DNA of 7,215 nt from Oscillospiraceae bacterium (GCA_017415945.1 JAFQDR010000122.1:1-7215), one strand, 5' to 3'; shown: positions 1-6,029, numbered from the stretch's first letter. The notes: generated by a model not told the origin, from the sequence alone. Made by a program: numbers and translations.

Positions 1-332
1 CAGCATACGCAGCCCGCTGGGTATCCAAGAACGTAGTTGCGGCAGGTCTGGCAGAAAGGTGCCAGGTGCAGCTGGCTTACGCACTCGGCGTAGCAGAGCC
101 CGTTTCCATTCTGGTGGAAACCTTCGGCACCGGCAAGGTCTCCAACGACGTGATCGCCGATGCGGTAGCAAAGGTATTCGACCTGCGCCCCACCGCTATC
201 ATCAACGCACTGGATCTGAGAAAACCCATTTACAGACAGCTTGCAGCCTACGGCCACATGGGTCGCGAGGATCTGGGTGTCAAGTGGGAAGAAACCAACA
301 TGGTTGAAGCCCTGCTGGCAGCAGTAAAGTAA
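1..332 (+). CDS. metK: S-adenosylmethionine synthetase (methionine adenosyltransferase), C-terminal part
   Basis: The 5' end is cut off by the window edge; the reading frame begins at base 3 and gives 109 residues before TAA. The enzyme condenses methionine and ATP to S-adenosylmethionine in the cytoplasm, releasing phosphate and pyrophosphate. The visible part matches the conserved MetK C-terminal domain: [20 protein letters not shown], then [14 protein letters not shown], then VETFGTGK, then DLRPTAII and a closing YGHMGR segment. The catalytic lysine/aspartate motifs lie upstream, outside the window. The C-terminus has the normal length and no frameshift is seen. A strong intrinsic terminator follows within 12 bases of the stop, so this is the last gene of its transcript. 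Identification is secure from family knowledge. Confidence 0.97.
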   Translation, partial: AYAARWVSKNVVAAGLAERCQVQLAYALGVAEPVSILVETFGTGKVSNDVIADAVAKVFDLRPTAIINALDLRKPIYRQLAAYGHMGREDLGVKWEETNMVEALLAAVK

Positions 333-343
333 AAACAGCAATC

Positions 344-374
344 AGGCTCCCCTCACACAGGGGGAGCCTTTTTC
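344..374 (+). terminator. Intrinsic terminator of metK
   Basis: A perfect 9-bp stem pairs AGGCTCCCC (344-352) with GGGGAGCCT (361-369), with an 8-base loop, followed by a T-rich run (369-373, then more T after one C). Confidence 0.92.
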
Positions 375-400
375 TTTCTATCTCAATCGACAAAATGCGA

Positions 401-429
401 TAGACAATCCCGTGGTTTTCCGTTATAAT
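401..429 (+). promoter_or_regulatory. Sigma-A-type promoter of the Thr-Pro linker protein gene
   Basis: TAGACA (401-406) and a perfect TATAAT (424-429) are separated by 17 bases. Predicted transcript start is near 436. An in-frame ATG at 428 overlaps the -10 box, so it would not be transcribed as a start codon; this supports the start at 464. Confidence 0.8.
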
Positions 430-463
430 GAATCCAATTACTCCATCGAAAGGAGCGCAAGCC

Positions 464-1144
464 ATGAAAAGCGCACTGAAACTGGTTGGCTATATCATCG
501 CCTTTCTGCTGATGGCAGCGGGCTTGGTAGCCATCGTATTGTATATTATGGGTCTTGGCAGCGACGATTTTGACATCATCACCACCATGCCTCCCGTGAT
601 CACCGCCGATCCCGACGAGCTGCACACCACCCCCACACCGACTCCGCAGCCCACCCCCACCCCCTTCCTTGAGGTCACACCCTCTCCCACCCCCACACCC
701 ACACCGACTCCGTCTCCCACTCCCACGCCCTCTCCCACGCCCGATCCCGCAGGCATCCCTCTGGGCAATGACACGCTGACCTCCGACACCGGTGTTTATC
801 TGAACATTGATGCCATCTGGACCGCTGTCACCGCCTCTCAGGATACTGCCGAGGTCACCGTGCTGGTCAACCTCCGCTCCTTCAGCCTCAATACCCCCGC
901 ACGAAAGGGCGCACTGACCATCAAGCTGAACGATCAGGAAGTGGTCATGGACGTGGATCAGATGGTCATTGATACCGATGTGGAAACCACCACAGAGCTT
1001 GGCAACCACACCTTCACCGTAGCCGCGCCTAAGGGCAAGAACACCATTCTGGACTTGCAGGTCAGCTGGCACTTTGAAGGTACATACAGCGGCAAAAAGA
1101 TCGACTTTGTGGAAAGCAAGGGCTTTGTGACCCTGATTCGATAA
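464..1144 (+). CDS. Membrane-anchored protein with Thr-Pro-rich linker and extracellular beta-type domain, function unknown
   Basis: A 226-residue protein that I do not recognise by family. Residues about 7-30 form one hydrophobic segment that fits a signal anchor or uncleaved signal peptide. Residues 56-95 are a low-complexity linker of repeated Thr-Pro and Ser-Pro units. Residues about 100-226 form a hydrophilic domain with alternating hydrophobic residues, probably an all-beta, immunoglobulin-like fold (inference only). The linker would hold this domain away from the membrane, perhaps across the cell wall. There are no cysteines and no LPXTG-type sorting motif. The ATG at 464 is chosen because GAAAGGAG (448-455) sits 8 bases upstream, while the in-frame ATG at 428 lies inside the promoter. 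The gene has its own promoter and terminator. The penicillin-binding protein at 2548-4827 carries a similar Thr-Pro region. Confidence 0.85.
   Translation: MKSALKLVGYIIAFLLMAAGLVAIVLYIMGLGSDDFDIITTMPPVITADPDELHTTPTPTPQPTPTPFLEVTPSPTPTPTPTPSPTPTPSPTPDPAGIPLGNDTLTSDTGVYLNIDAIWTAVTASQDTAEVTVLVNLRSFSLNTPARKGALTIKLNDQEVVMDVDQMVIDTDVETTTELGNHTFTVAAPKGKNTILDLQVSWHFEGTYSGKKIDFVESKGFVTLIR
629..748 (+). repeat. Low-complexity repeat encoding the Thr-Pro/Ser-Pro linker
   Basis: C-rich hexamer units (ACNCCN, TCNCCN) encode residues 56-95 of the membrane-anchored protein. The 13-base string CACACCGACTCCG occurs twice within the tract. Confidence 0.8.
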
Positions 1145-1162
1145 GCAGGCATATACTGTAAA

Positions 1163-1195
1163 GGGCTCTCCGATGCCTCGGAGAGCCCTATTTTT
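1163..1195 (+). terminator. Strong intrinsic terminator between the linker protein gene and the collagen-like gene
   Basis: A perfect 11-bp stem pairs GGGCTCTCCGA (1163-1173) with TCGGAGAGCCC (1178-1188) around a TGCC tetraloop, followed by TATTTTT. It lies 18 bases after one stop codon and only 18 bases before the next start codon, so it may also act as a leader hairpin or attenuator for the downstream gene. Confidence 0.93.
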
Positions 1196-1212
1196 ATATG
1201 GGAGGCTATTTC

Positions 1213-1860
1213 ATGTTTGACAACAACTGCAATTGCGGCAGAGGTCACTCCGAGGGCTATGACGCCCGGGGCTGCTGCTGCCCGATTTTTCTCCCGGGCA
1301 ATACACTGGTAGGCCCACAAGGTCCCGCAGGGCCTATCGGGCCTCAAGGGCCACAGGGGCCCGCAGGTACCCCCGGCTTGCAAGGCCCACAGGGTCCTGC
1401 AGGTCCAACGGGGCCCATCGGTCCACAGGGTCCCCAAGGCCCGCAAGGTCCCGCCGGTGCAGCTGCCACGGCAAGCAGCGCCATGGCATATACCACAGGG
1501 GCACAAATCACCCCCACGGGGGATGCCATCGACTTGGAAACCGCAGTCATCAACGCCTCCGACGGTTCCATCACCCAATCGGGCACCACGGGGCTGACCT
1601 TGACACAGGGCACCTATTCCGTGGTATTCTCCGCAGATGCCGCAGCCGCCGATGCAGGAACCACCGTAGGTGCCGCCTTGGCATTGAACGGTGCCGTACT
1701 CCCCTATGCCCAATCCGTCACAGGCACCACCCCACAGCGCATTACACTCAACGCTGTCGTGACTGTGGGAGCCCTCGCCCAAACCCTCACCGCAGTGAAT
1801 AACACAGGCAGCACCATCACCTACAGCAACGCCACCCTTACCGTCGTGAAGCTGACGTAA
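1213..1860 (+). CDS. Collagen-like Gly-X-Y repeat protein with BclA-type C-terminal domain
   Basis: A 215-residue protein with three parts. Residues 1-33 are a short N-terminal region containing C6, C8 and a C21-C22-C23 run. Residues 34-84 are 17 uninterrupted Gly-X-Y triplets, mostly GPQ and GPA, which should form a collagen triple helix. Residues 85-215 are rich in Ala, Thr, Val and Gly and resemble the trimerising beta jelly-roll (C1q/TNF-like) domain of exosporium glycoproteins such as BclA. There is no signal peptide or transmembrane segment, which fits assembly onto spores from the mother cell rather than export. The Thr residues could carry glycans. Start 1213 is preferred: GGGAGG (1200-1205) lies 7 bases upstream, whereas the in-frame ATG at 1198 overlaps that site. 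A spore-surface role is inferred from family knowledge, not shown here. Confidence 0.9.
   Translation: MFDNNCNCGRGHSEGYDARGCCCPIFLPGNTLVGPQGPAGPIGPQGPQGPAGTPGLQGPQGPAGPTGPIGPQGPQGPQGPAGAAATASSAMAYTTGAQITPTGDAIDLETAVINASDGSITQSGTTGLTLTQGTYSVVFSADAAAADAGTTVGAALALNGAVLPYAQSVTGTTPQRITLNAVVTVGALAQTLTAVNNTGSTITYSNATLTVVKLT
1312..1464 (+). repeat. In-frame 9-bp-type repeat tract encoding 17 Gly-X-Y triplets
   Basis: Degenerate tandem units encode Gly-Pro-Gln, Gly-Pro-Ala and related triplets without interruption. Such tracts commonly vary in copy number between strains through recombination or slippage; variation here is inference. Confidence 0.85.
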
Positions 1861-1871
1861 CGGGGATCAAC

Positions 1872-1905
1872 GGGGGAACGGCTCGAACCCGCTCCCCCTC
1901 TTTTT
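1872..1905 (+). terminator. Intrinsic terminator of the collagen-like gene
   Basis: GGGGGA (1872-1877) pairs with TCCCCC (1893-1898); after one A-C mismatch the stem continues with CGG/CCG. The loop is 7 bases and the stem is followed by TCTTTTT. Confidence 0.82.
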
Positions 1906-1964
1906 CATGCCCAAATCTCATTCGATGAATTGGACTTGACCGCAACAATTCACTCTTACCTAAC

Positions 1965-2009
1965 AAAAAAAGCACCCCACGGATGCTTACGCTCTGTGAG
2001 ATGCTTTTT
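1965..2009 (-). terminator. Terminator of the 94-residue protein gene, possibly bidirectional
   Basis: On the minus strand, AAGCATCTCAC pairs with GTGGGGTGCTT (11 pairs including two G-U) around a 15-base loop and is followed by seven T (complement of A at 1965-1971). Read on the plus strand the same stem is followed by five T (2005-2009), so it could also stop plus-strand transcripts that pass the collagen-gene terminator. Confidence 0.85.
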
Positions 2010-2038
2010 CATAGACTGCACATGGGATGCAGTTCAAT

Positions 2039-2323
2039 TTACTTGTTGCTCAGTGCACGTTCCAGCCAAATGGTAGCCAGATCCATAGCCGCATACAAGC
2101 TGTCCTTTTCGCTCTTCTTTACGATGCGGTCACGGCTTTTGATCTCGGGATCGGTCAGCTGAAGCTGAACGGAGACCTTGGTGGCAACTTCCAGATCCTT
2201 TACCTTCTTGGTATCCATGATCTGAATCTGAACAATGTACTTGTCGGACATATCGCCGAAGTAAATCAGATTATCCTTTCTGCGAAGAGGATGTCCTTTA
2301 TATTCCAATGCGTTTTTTGCCAT
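2039..2323 (-). CDS. Small conserved-looking cytoplasmic protein, 94 aa, function unknown
   Basis: I do not recognise a named domain. The protein is 94 residues, mixed in charge and rich in Lys, with no membrane segment, no signal peptide and no cysteine. It alternates beta-like stretches (residues about 17-23, 28-36, 44-56) with charged turns and ends in an amphipathic helix (about 71-91). It resembles short hypothetical proteins I recall from Clostridia beginning MAKN.LEYKG, but I cannot name the family. Start 2323 is chosen because GGAGG lies 10 bases upstream; the in-frame ATG at 2374 lies inside the promoter spacer and is upstream of the predicted transcript start. It forms a single-gene unit with a near-consensus extended -10 promoter and a strong terminator, which suggests high constitutive expression. 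Confidence 0.85.
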   Translation of the reverse strand: MAKNALEYKGHPLRRKDNLIYFGDMSDKYIVQIQIMDTKKVKDLEVATKVSVQLQLTDPEIKSRDRIVKKSEKDSLYAAMDLATIWLERALSNK

Positions 2324-2355
2324 TTCTCTGTAACCTCCGAAATTGCTGTCACCAA

Positions 2356-2384
2356 ATTGTAACACTAATGCCAAATATTGTCAA
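2356..2384 (-). promoter_or_regulatory. Near-consensus extended -10 promoter of the 94-residue protein gene
   Basis: On the minus strand a perfect TTGACA (2379-2384) and TACAAT (2356-2361) are separated by 17 bases, with TGT directly before the -10 hexamer (extended -10). Predicted start is near 2349, giving a leader of about 26 bases that contains the GGAGG site. Confidence 0.88.
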
Positions 2385-2481
2385 TAGTATTTTCCCTCGC
2401 ACCCATAAGGAATACGAGCATTTCCAAACTTTTTAACGGCATTTTCTCTGTTATTTCACGCCATTTCGACAATTTTCAACC

Positions 2482-2515
2482 AAAAATCCCGCATAAAGTT
2501 TTCACACGGGATTTT
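2482..2515 (-). terminator. Intrinsic terminator of the penicillin-binding protein gene
   Basis: On the minus strand a perfect 9-bp stem pairs AAAATCCCG with CGGGATTTT around a 15-base AT-rich loop; the stem ends in a run of five T (complement of 2482-2486). It begins about 32 bases after the stop codon. Confidence 0.75.
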
Positions 2516-2547
2516 CGGGAAATATTTACAAATTCGTAAACAACGTA

Positions 2548-4827
2548 TCAGGCTGCCGACTGACCGCTCTCCGTATCCAAGGGCGGCAGCACCACCACGG
2601 GTGTGGGGGTGGGTACCGGCGTAGGCGTAGGTACGGGTGTGGGCGTGGGGGTAGGTGTCGGCGTAGGGGTAGGTGCCGCAGTCACCACAGGTACCACAGG
2701 GGTGGGTGTGGGCACGGCAGTCACAGCGGGAGGCGTGGGGGTCACCGCAGTCTCGGGTGTGACATCGGGCGTGATGGTAGGCGTGGGTTCTACAGAGGGG
2801 CTGGGAGACAGCTCTACCTCGTCCTCCTCGGAACCGAATATGCCTGTGGGTGCCTGATACGTCCCATTAGGGAAACTTCTCACCTCAAGTCCCTCGTGCA
2901 CAGCCTTCATCACACGGGAGAAGATCTGTGCGGCGGGGTTGCCGGAGAAGTACATATTTTCATTCTGGTCGTAACCGGTCCAGACCGCAGCCACATAGTA
3001 GGGGCTGTAGCCAACGAAGTAACGGTCCTTGCTGCCGGTGGTGGTGCCGGTCTTGCCTGCAACGGGCATGGAGCCGATGCGGGCTTCCCCGCCTGTGCCC
3101 CCGGTGACAACGCCGCGGAGCATACTGGTCATGTTGTGGGCCACCGTGGGGGAGAAGGCCTGAATGGTTTCGGGGTCATTCTGCAGGATCAGATTGCCGT
3201 CCATGTCCGTGACCTTGGTGTAGGTGCGGCTGTAGGTGAACACACCGTCGTTGGCGAAGGCCCCGAAGGCCTGGGTCATTTCACGAACGGTAATGCCGTA
3301 CTTCAGCTGCCCCAGTGCCATGGGCGCGTAGTCCGCATCCTCGGGGTGCAGTGACTCAAAGCCCAGGCGATTGACCAGGAAATCGTAGCAGACCTGGGGA
3401 GTCAGCTTATCAACGATCTGGGCGGGAACGGTGTTCAAAGAGCTGGTCAGCGCACTGCGGATGGTGACCCAGCCGGAGTAGCTGTCAGCGGAGTAGTTGT
3501 GGGGATACCACCAGGTGCCGTTGAGTCTGATATCGGGGTCGTCATTGACCTGTGTGCTGGGGGTAATGAGCCCATATTCCATAGCAGGGCCGTAGGATGC
3601 AATGGGCTTAATAGCGGAGCCGGGAGAGCGGTATGCATTCACCGCACGGTTCAGACCGAAGTTGATGTCCTTTTCTCCGGTGCCGCCGGTCAATGCCTTG
3701 ATCTCACCGGTGTAGGGATCCATAATGACCATAGCGGACTGGAAGTGATCCTTGCTGTCATTGCGCCAAGGCTTGGGCAGGCGGGACAGATCGGTATAGT
3801 AGCTGTCCAGAATGTTCTGGATATCCATATCGATGCAGGAGTAGATCTGGTAGCCGCCGTACAGCAGCAGCTGCTTTGCGGTCTTTTCGTTGATGCCCTT
3901 CTGCTCCATCAGGTCGTTGATAACATCCTGATACACCACTTCTTCGTAGTAGGAGTAGATTTCCTGTACGAACTCGCTGGCCTCACTGCGGACGAAGTTC
4001 AATTCCTCTGCCTTGGCCGCGTCGTATTCTTCCTTGGTAATGGTCTCGGTGGTCCTGTACATTTCCCCCAGAATGATCTCCTGGCGCGCCTTGTTATTGG
4101 CGCGGGAAATGAAGGGGTCGTAGCGGCTGGGATTGTTGGTAATGCCCGCCAGAGAGGCGCATTCCGCCAGAGTCATCTGGGATGCGGACTTGCCGAAGTA
4201 GGTCTGTGCCGCAGCCTCGATACCGTAGCAGCCCTCTCCGAAGTAGACCACGTTGAGGTACCATTCCAGAATTTCTTCCTTATCGTAGGTCTTTTCAAAC
4301 TCCAAGGCCTGGAAGATTTCCAGCAGCTTGCGCTGTACGGTAATGTCATCCTGCTTGGTCAGGTTCTTAATGAGCTGCTGGGTAATGGTGGAGCCGCCGA
4401 AGTCATTGCGCATGGTGATGAACATATTCACCAGTGCCGCGGAGGTGCGATACCAGTCCACACCCTTATGCTCATAAAAACGCTTATCCTCGATGGATAC
4501 GATGGCATCCAGCATATCCTGCGGGATCTGGTCATAGTCGATCCAAATACGCTTTTCGTCGCTCTGGATCATGGTCAGCTCTTTCCACTCCCCCGAGGCC
4601 TTGTCCTGATAGAGAATGCGGGAGGATTCGTTTACGTTGAAGTCCTCCAGCGACAGGTCAATGTCATCGGTGAGGGTGGTCTTTACATAGTAAGCAAAGA
4701 TGCACATAAACAGAATGCCTGTCAGCAGGCCGATCAGCAGCAGCGTCAGCAATCCCTTGCCCACACCCGCTGCGGTAAAGCGTACCCCGCCGAACACCGC
4801 ATTCACAACTTTTTTCACAGTTTCCAT
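2548..4827 (-). CDS. Class A penicillin-binding protein (bifunctional peptidoglycan glycosyltransferase/transpeptidase) with Thr-Pro tail
   Basis: A 759-residue PBP1A-type enzyme that polymerises lipid II into glycan strands and cross-links the stem peptides outside the membrane. Residues 1-25 are cytoplasmic, and about 26-48 form the membrane anchor. The GT51 glycosyltransferase domain (about 85-260) shows IEDKRFYEHKG with catalytic E113, GGSTITQQLIKN (144-155), RKLLE (166-170) and the EILEWYLN / FGEGCYGIEAAA segment. The transpeptidase domain (about 330-645) shows S404-A-I-K407 with the acylated serine, S463-L-N465, and K592-T-G594. Both active sites look intact. Residues about 674-747 form a disordered tail of Thr-Pro/Pro-Val repeats after an acidic linker, so the tail lies in the wall. 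The start at 4827 has only a weak AAAGGG-like ribosome site 13 bases upstream, but gives a normal PBP N-terminus. It is transcribed alone from a clear promoter. The exact paralogue name (ponA, pbp1A) cannot be fixed. Confidence 0.96.
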   Translation of the reverse strand: METVKKVVNAVFGGVRFTAAGVGKGLLTLLLIGLLTGILFMCIFAYYVKTTLTDDIDLSLEDFNVNESSRILYQDKASGEWKELTMIQSDEKRIWIDYDQIPQDMLDAIVSIEDKRFYEHKGVDWYRTSAALVNMFITMRNDFGGSTITQQLIKNLTKQDDITVQRKLLEIFQALEFEKTYDKEEILEWYLNVVYFGEGCYGIEAAAQTYFGKSASQMTLAECASLAGITNNPSRYDPFISRANNKARQEIILGEMYRTTETITKEEYDAAKAEELNFVRSEASEFVQEIYSYYEEVVYQDVINDLMEQKGINEKTAKQLLLYGGYQIYSCIDMDIQNILDSYYTDLSRLPKPWRNDSKDHFQSAMVIMDPYTGEIKALTGGTGEKDINFGLNRAVNAYRSPGSAIKPIASYGPAMEYGLITPSTQVNDDPDIRLNGTWWYPHNYSADSYSGWVTIRSALTSSLNTVPAQIVDKLTPQVCYDFLVNRLGFESLHPEDADYAPMALGQLKYGITVREMTQAFGAFANDGVFTYSRTYTKVTDMDGNLILQNDPETIQAFSPTVAHNMTSMLRGVVTGGTGGEARIGSMPVAGKTGTTTGSKDRYFVGYSPYYVAAVWTGYDQNENMYFSGNPAAQIFSRVMKAVHEGLEVRSFPNGTYQAPTGIFGSEEDEVELSPSPSVEPTPTITPDVTPETAVTPTPPAVTAVPTPTPVVPVVTAAPTPTPTPTPTPTPVPTPTPVPTPTPVVVLPPLDTESGQSAA
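2587..2808 (-). repeat. Low-complexity repeat encoding the Thr-Pro tail of the penicillin-binding protein
   Basis: Hexamer-like ACNCCN units (GGNGTN on the plus strand) encode runs of Thr-Pro with interspersed Val, densest around 2600-2690. The regular hexamer period makes in-frame length change by slippage possible. Confidence 0.8.
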
Positions 4828-4901
4828 AATAGACCGATTGCCCTTTCTTTAGCCTGACAATTATAGGAACTCTCTTGCCGAGAGAAATAATCATTCAGTA
4901 T

Positions 4902-4930
4902 AGTATAACACGTTTACTTTCAAATGTTAA
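4902..4930 (-). promoter_or_regulatory. Extended -10 promoter of the penicillin-binding protein gene
   Basis: On the minus strand TTAACA (4925-4930) and TATACT (4902-4907) are separated by 17 bases, with TGT directly before the -10 hexamer. Predicted start is near 4895, giving a leader of about 68 bases that contains a small hairpin (CTCTC/GAGAG, 4869-4884). Confidence 0.8.
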
Positions 4931-4966
4931 GCACAAAGGAAAAATTTTAAGAATTCCACCACACCC

Positions 4967-5110
4967 GTAGGGCGGCCGCTTGCTGCCGCCGTTCCGCACC
5001 AAATCACAGCGTTCATCTCAATTCCATCTACACACTCCACATTCCCTTGCCATTTCAGGCAATACAAATCTTAACTGCCTATGTACGGCGGCAGCAAGCG
5101 GCCGCCCTAC
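4967..5110. repeat. 144-bp element with perfect 26-bp terminal inverted repeats (MITE- or BIME-like)
   Basis: The left arm (4967-4992) begins GTAGGGCGGCCGCTTG; the right arm (5085-5110) is its exact reverse complement over all 26 bases. The arms enclose 92 bp with no gene. Each arm is itself partly self-complementary (GGCGGC with GCCGCC), so either alone can form a hairpin. A short internal stem, TTGCC/GGCAA, lies at 5047-5062. The arms are very GC-rich while the flanks and interior are AT-richer, which suggests a mobile or dispersed repeat rather than a terminator. TTCCAC occurs on both outer sides (4954-4959 and 5115-5120), but not at equal distance from the arms, so a target-site duplication is not established. 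Confidence 0.85.
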
Positions 5111-5133
5111 AGATTTCCACGGAATATCATCGG

Positions 5134-5139
5134 TATAAT
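5134..5139 (+). promoter_or_regulatory. -10 element of the likely promoter of the BofC-like gene
   Basis: A perfect TATAAT lies 43 bases before the start codon. No good -35 is present: the 17-base-spaced hexamer (5111-5116) reads AGATTT and abuts the right arm of the inverted-repeat element. Transcription may depend on another sigma factor or an activator. Confidence 0.45.
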
Positions 5140-5181
5140 CCCCCAAGCGTTTGGACACAATACCTCTCGGAGGGGATGCTC

Positions 5182-5520
5182 ATGCTGCTGAAACGTCAGC
5201 TCATCATCCTGACCCTCTTGGTGATCGGTGCGGCACTGGCCATGACCGCCACAGCACTGAGCTTTGCGGGTCAGCCTGCCGCAGAAGAATTTTTCCCTGC
5301 GGTGGAAGAAAAGTACACATCTTTCCAAACCGCCGCATATATTGTAAAGGAACACGGAGGATATGTCGCGGTTTTCTCGTCGAATCCCTCTCGGCTTTTG
5401 GAGGTCACGGAAATTCCCGTAGACACCCTGCCCTCGGGGGATCGCTCCCTGCTGCACACAGGCATCACCGCGGAAAATCGGCGGGAGCTGCTGATGCTGC
5501 TGGAGGATCTCAATTCATAA
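5182..5520 (+). CDS. Small membrane-anchored protein with BofC C-terminal-like domain
   Basis: A 112-residue protein. Residues about 5-28 are a single hydrophobic segment (signal anchor or signal peptide). Residues about 50-112, from AAYIVKEHGGYVAVF through IPVDTLPSGDRSLL to RRELLMLLEDLNS, match the pattern of the BofC C-terminal domain: a YxVKE-G-VAVF strand pair, a conserved V-LP--D--LL turn, and a closing LLEDL helix. In Bacillus, BofC lies in the intermembrane space of the forespore and delays the SpoIVB signal that activates sigma-K processing. Clostridial stand-alone versions are common but, as far as I know, not characterised, so a signalling role is inference. The start is 5182 because GGAGGGG (5169-5175) is 6 bases upstream; the ATG at 5176 is immediately adjacent to that site and too close. 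The protein is shorter than full BofC and lacks its N-terminal domain. Confidence 0.8.
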   Translation: MLLKRQLIILTLLVIGAALAMTATALSFAGQPAAEEFFPAVEEKYTSFQTAAYIVKEHGGYVAVFSSNPSRLLEVTEIPVDTLPSGDRSLLHTGITAENRRELLMLLEDLNS

Positions 5521-5608
5521 GCCCATCAAAGAGGGAAATGAGGTCTGACGCAAAAAGACGCCATGCGGAGCGGATTCGGATTTTATTTGTCAGGCTAAAA
5601 TTGGGGGA

Positions 5609-5637
5609 TTGATTTTGGTCTGCTTGTGTTATACAAT
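5609..5637 (+). promoter_or_regulatory. Promoter of the DUF1292 gene
   Basis: TTGATT (5609-5614) and TACAAT (5632-5637) are separated by 17 bases. Predicted start is near 5644, about 25 bases before the ATG. Confidence 0.72.
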
Positions 5638-5668
5638 ATAGGCAGATCAAAACAACAGGAGGACTGAC

Positions 5669-5968
5669 ATGACCGAAGAAAACTTTGCTCCCGAGCTGCT
5701 GACCGTCACCGACGAAAACGGCGAAAGCCACGTTCTGGAGATCCTCTGCGACATGGATTTCAACGGGAAGACCTACTATCTGTTCGTTCCCGCAAATATT
5801 GACGAAATGGACCCCGCCGACCCCGACTATGGCTACATCATTCTGGAAGCCATCGAAGAAGACGGCGAAGAATTCTTCTACTCCATCGAAGACGAGGATG
5901 AGCTGAACTCCGTTTACGAGATGTTCATGGCACTCATCGAAGCAGGCGAAGACGAGGAAGAAGAGTAA
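5669..5968 (+). CDS. DUF1292 (YrzB-family) acidic protein
   Basis: A 99-residue cytoplasmic protein matching the DUF1292 family: an N-terminal strand block LLTVTDENGESHVLEIL, the conserved F-NGKTYYLFVP strand with an acidic stretch, Y-YIILEA, and a C-terminal LNSVYEMFMALIEA helix. It is extremely acidic and ends in an uninterrupted acidic tail (residues 94-99). The family is widespread in Firmicutes, often beside ruvX/yrzL genes, and its function is not established; that neighbourhood is absent here. AGGAGG (5657-5662) lies 6 bases before the ATG. The gene has its own promoter. No clear terminator follows before the 6S RNA, so readthrough into the RNA gene is possible. Confidence 0.92.
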   Translation: MTEENFAPELLTVTDENGESHVLEILCDMDFNGKTYYLFVPANIDEMDPADPDYGYIILEAIEEDGEEFFYSIEDEDELNSVYEMFMALIEAGEDEEEE

Positions 5969-5985
5969 TTTCATTCATAGGACGT

Positions 5986-6007
5986 CGGAGCTGAGCACTT
6001 AGTTCCG
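5986..6007 (+). other. Hairpin-forming inverted repeat upstream of the 6S RNA
   Basis: CGGAGCTGAG (5986-5995) and CTTAGTTCCG (5998-6007) pair at all ten positions when G-U pairs are allowed; the two innermost pairs must open to make a loop. There is no T-run directly after it, so it is not a classical terminator. It may be a processing site, a weak terminator of the DUF1292 transcript or a protein-binding site. Confidence 0.55.
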
Positions 6008-6029
6008 AACATTCCCAAAAGATTTTTAT

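Noticed and set aside
383..1072. Minus-strand frame of 229 codons and a related 99-codon frame
   Set aside because: Antisense to the anchored protein; its Gly/Val repeats are the complement of the Thr-Pro tract.
1312..1464. Regular repeats that could suggest a CRISPR array
   Set aside because: The repeats are in-frame Gly-X-Y codons with no spacers.
958..1782. Minus-strand frame of 274 codons across the collagen-like gene
   Set aside because: Its composition is the complement of the Gly-X-Y repeat, it crosses a strong terminator, and it has no supporting ribosome site.
2027..2362. Plus-strand frame of 111 codons
   Set aside because: Mirror of the minus-strand 94-residue gene, which has promoter, ribosome site and terminator.
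3499..4857. Plus-strand open frame of 452 codons
   Set aside because: It is wholly antisense to the penicillin-binding protein, whose catalytic motifs are intact. The predicted protein is an odd mix rich in Gly, Val and His, typical of a GC-rich shadow frame.
4954..5120. TTCCAC copies as a target-site duplication of the 144-bp element
   Set aside because: The copies are 7 and 4 bases from the respective arms and only 6 bp long, so chance is a fair explanation.
5047..5181. Extended N-terminus of the BofC-like protein from a TTG at 5047
   Set aside because: It would run through the inverted-repeat arm and the promoter; the GGAGGGG site and hydrophobic anchor fit a start at 5182.
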